Position numbers and translations under genes: made by a program. From a bacterium HR30 (GTDB lineage: Bacteria > Desulfobacterota > Binatia > HRBIN30): a stretch of 50,231 nt of DNA. Below, piece after piece: positions 48,537-50,231 of the stretch; position 1 is the first letter of the stretch, and the number at the start of each line of letters is the position of its first letter. The stretch covers positions 1-50,231 of the forward strand of contig BEIG01000010.1 in the NCBI GenBank assembly GCA_002898795.1. Direction: 5' to 3'. The notes below the pieces were generated by a model that saw only the letters and a program-made list of their open reading frames with translations, did not search any database and was not told the origin of the DNA.

Positions 48537-49976
48537 TCAGAGAATTTCGCGAGGCTGGTGCCGTTTGGCCTCGGGGTAGCTGGCGAGCAGTTGGCGCGCT
48601 GCTTGGGTAAAAGCGTCGGTCTGGCGTAGGGCGTTGCCCAACAGGTGGTCAACCTGACTGAGAACGTTCTCGATCGTCGCCCGGTCAAGGCCGAGCTCGT
48701 GGCGTGCTGCCAGTCGCGCAACGAAATCCGCTCCCTCTCTGCCTTCACGCGCAGCCAAAGCTGCTGCTTGCGCTTCCTCCTGAATCATCGCATGTGCTTG
48801 CTCTCGCCCTACACCGCGACGCACGGCTTCCATGAGCAACGTGGTCGTGGCGAGGAACGGCGCGTGGCGCCGCCATTCCGTGGTGAGAGCAGCCGAAAAC
48901 AGGCGAAAGTTTTTGAGCACGGCCAAGAAAGTTTCCAGCAAGCCGTCGCCGGCGAGAAACACCCCGGGTAAGGCCACGCGGCGCACCACAGAACAGGAAA
49001 CATCGCCTTCGTTCCATTGGTCTCCCGCTAGCTCCGCGAGCATAGCGGCGTAGCCGCGAACGACCACGTGCAGGCCATTGAGCCGCTCGCAACTGCGCGT
49101 GTTCATCTTATGCGGCATGGCAGACGACCCAACTTGCCCTGCCGCGAAACCCTCGGTGGCGATTTCGAGGCCCGCCATCAGGCGTAGCGTTTTGGCGAAA
49201 CTGCTGGGCGCCGCACAGAGTTGCACCACGATACTCCCAAGGGCAGCGTCCAGGCTTCTGGGGTATACCTGCCCCACGGCGCCAAGAGAACGTTGAAACC
49301 CGAGGAAATTCCGCACAGCTTGCTCCAGGCGATCCACTTTCTCTGCATTGCCTTGGAACAGAGTCAGCAAATCGAGTTGCGTTCCGACCGGGCCTTTGAG
49401 GCCGCGCAGGGGATATTGGCTGAGAAACCCCTGCAAGTGCTCGATCGCGAGCATCAGCTCCTCGCCCCACATCGCTAACCGACGGCCAAATGTGGTGGGC
49501 TGTGCAGGCACGTTGTGCGTGCGGGCGGGGATGATCGTGTGCCGGTATTCCTCTGCTCGGTCCGCAATCCATCCTACCGCTGCTACCGCCTTCTCCAGCA
49601 GGAGAGTGGCTGCTCGAAAGATTTGGAGCTGCTCGACGTTTTCGGTGAGGTCGCGGCTGGTCAAGCCCTTATGGATGTGTTCGTAACCAGCGAGCGCACA
49701 GAACTCCTCGATCCGCGCCTTGACGTCGTGTTTCGTGACCCGTTCCCGAGCGCGGATTCGCTCCAAGTCGACCTGCGCCTTCACCCGCTCATAGGCGTCA
49801 ATGGCCTCCTGAGGTACGTCGAGGCCAAGCTCTTTTTGTGCCTTGAGCACCGCAATCCACAGCTCCCGTTCCAGCAACACTTTGCCCTCGGGCGACCAAA
49901 TGCTCGCCATTTCAGGGCTGGCGTAACGTTCCGCGAGCACGTCCGGCAGCAAAGAGCGCCACACACCGTCAGCCAT
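48537..49976 (-). CDS. purB: Adenylosuccinate lyase
   Basis: YASPEMASIWSPEGKVLLERELWIAVLKAQKELG; ERVTKHDVKARIEEFCALAG; HKGLTSRDLTENVEQLQI; GSSAMPHKMNTRSCERLNGL signature. Confidence 0.95.
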   Translation of the reverse strand: MADGVWRSLLPDVLAERYASPEMASIWSPEGKVLLERELWIAVLKAQKELGLDVPQEAIDAYERVKAQVDLERIRARERVTKHDVKARIEEFCALAGYEHIHKGLTSRDLTENVEQLQIFRAATLLLEKAVAAVGWIADRAEEYRHTIIPARTHNVPAQPTTFGRRLAMWGEELMLAIEHLQGFLSQYPLRGLKGPVGTQLDLLTLFQGNAEKVDRLEQAVRNFLGFQRSLGAVGQVYPRSLDAALGSIVVQLCAAPSSFAKTLRLMAGLEIATEGFAAGQVGSSAMPHKMNTRSCERLNGLHVVVRGYAAMLAELAGDQWNEGDVSCSVVRRVALPGVFLAGDGLLETFLAVLKNFRLFSAALTTEWRRHAPFLATTTLLMEAVRRGVGREQAHAMIQEEAQAAALAAREGREGADFVARLAARHELGLDRATIENVLSQVDHLLGNALRQTDAFTQAARQLLASYPEAKRHQPREIL

Positions 49977-50231
49977 TCTGTAATCCCTTTATGAAAATAC
50001 GCTGACCGTTACCAGCCAGTGCTCTGCTGGCTAGCAGCGTTTCTAGGGCATGTTGTCAAGTCGCTTCGCCGGTGGAGTCGGTTGACTCGGGACAGGTGAA
50101 ACGGTGCGTGACTGGCGGCTAGGAGTACCCGTCGCGGCTACAGCGGAAACTCCACGGGTTGGCGTACCACGAACGTTGGGCTGAGTGGGTGTGCCGTGGG
50201 TGGGGGAACGAGGATGCGCAGTTGGCTCCGG

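Noticed and set aside
50032-50060. TTGACA-like hexamer upstream of purB on the minus strand (tgtcaa at 50055-50060)
   Set aside because: No convincing -10 box at the correct spacing, so not reported as a promoter.
1-50231. CRISPR arrays, insertion sequences, prophage or toxin-antitoxin modules
   Set aside because: No spaced direct repeats, transposase/integrase motifs or matching small gene pairs were seen by eye.

Overview
High-GC bacterial chromosomal window, densely coding, with no transposase, integrase, phage gene, CRISPR array, rRNA or tRNA that I could recognise. About 37 protein-coding genes are supportable. Main blocks: (1) a 5'-truncated giant coiled-coil protein ending in two degenerate receiver-like domains; (2) a lipid/acyl-CoA block (acyl-CoA synthetase, a free-standing cholesterol-oxidase-associated-type domain, a methyltransferase, an isocitrate-lyase/PEP-mutase family enzyme, a radical SAM/SPASM protein); (3) homodimeric pyruvate dehydrogenase E1 (aceE); (4) an AlgE-like outer-membrane porin followed by a tightly packed seven-gene operon: a Tat-exported type II DMSO-reductase-family molybdoenzyme (alpha, beta, EB_dh-type heme gamma, TorD-like chaperone) whose alpha and beta sequences resemble the Nitrospira/anammox nitrite-oxidoreductase (NXR) branch, directly overlapped by glcDEF-type glycolate/lactate dehydrogenase genes; (5) lipoproteins and an M48 peptidase; (6) MFS transporter, enoyl-CoA hydratase, OmpA, RlmI-like methyltransferase, hybrid-less histidine kinase, quinone oxidoreductase, patatin; (7) a pair of acyl-CoA dehydrogenase-like genes, the first lacking the catalytic Glu, then an acetoacetate-decarboxylase-like gene and a paraoxonase-like gene; (8) an alkaline phosphatase operon with two paralogous BamE/SmpA-like lipoproteins; (9) a strong ydaO/yuaA-type cyclic-di-AMP riboswitch upstream of a LysM/M23 cell-wall peptidase, with a visible anti-Shine-Dalgarno switch; (10) purB. 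The most interesting items are the NXR-like/glcDEF operon and the c-di-AMP riboswitch with a mutually exclusive pairing element. All family names come from motif recognition and memory; no search was run.
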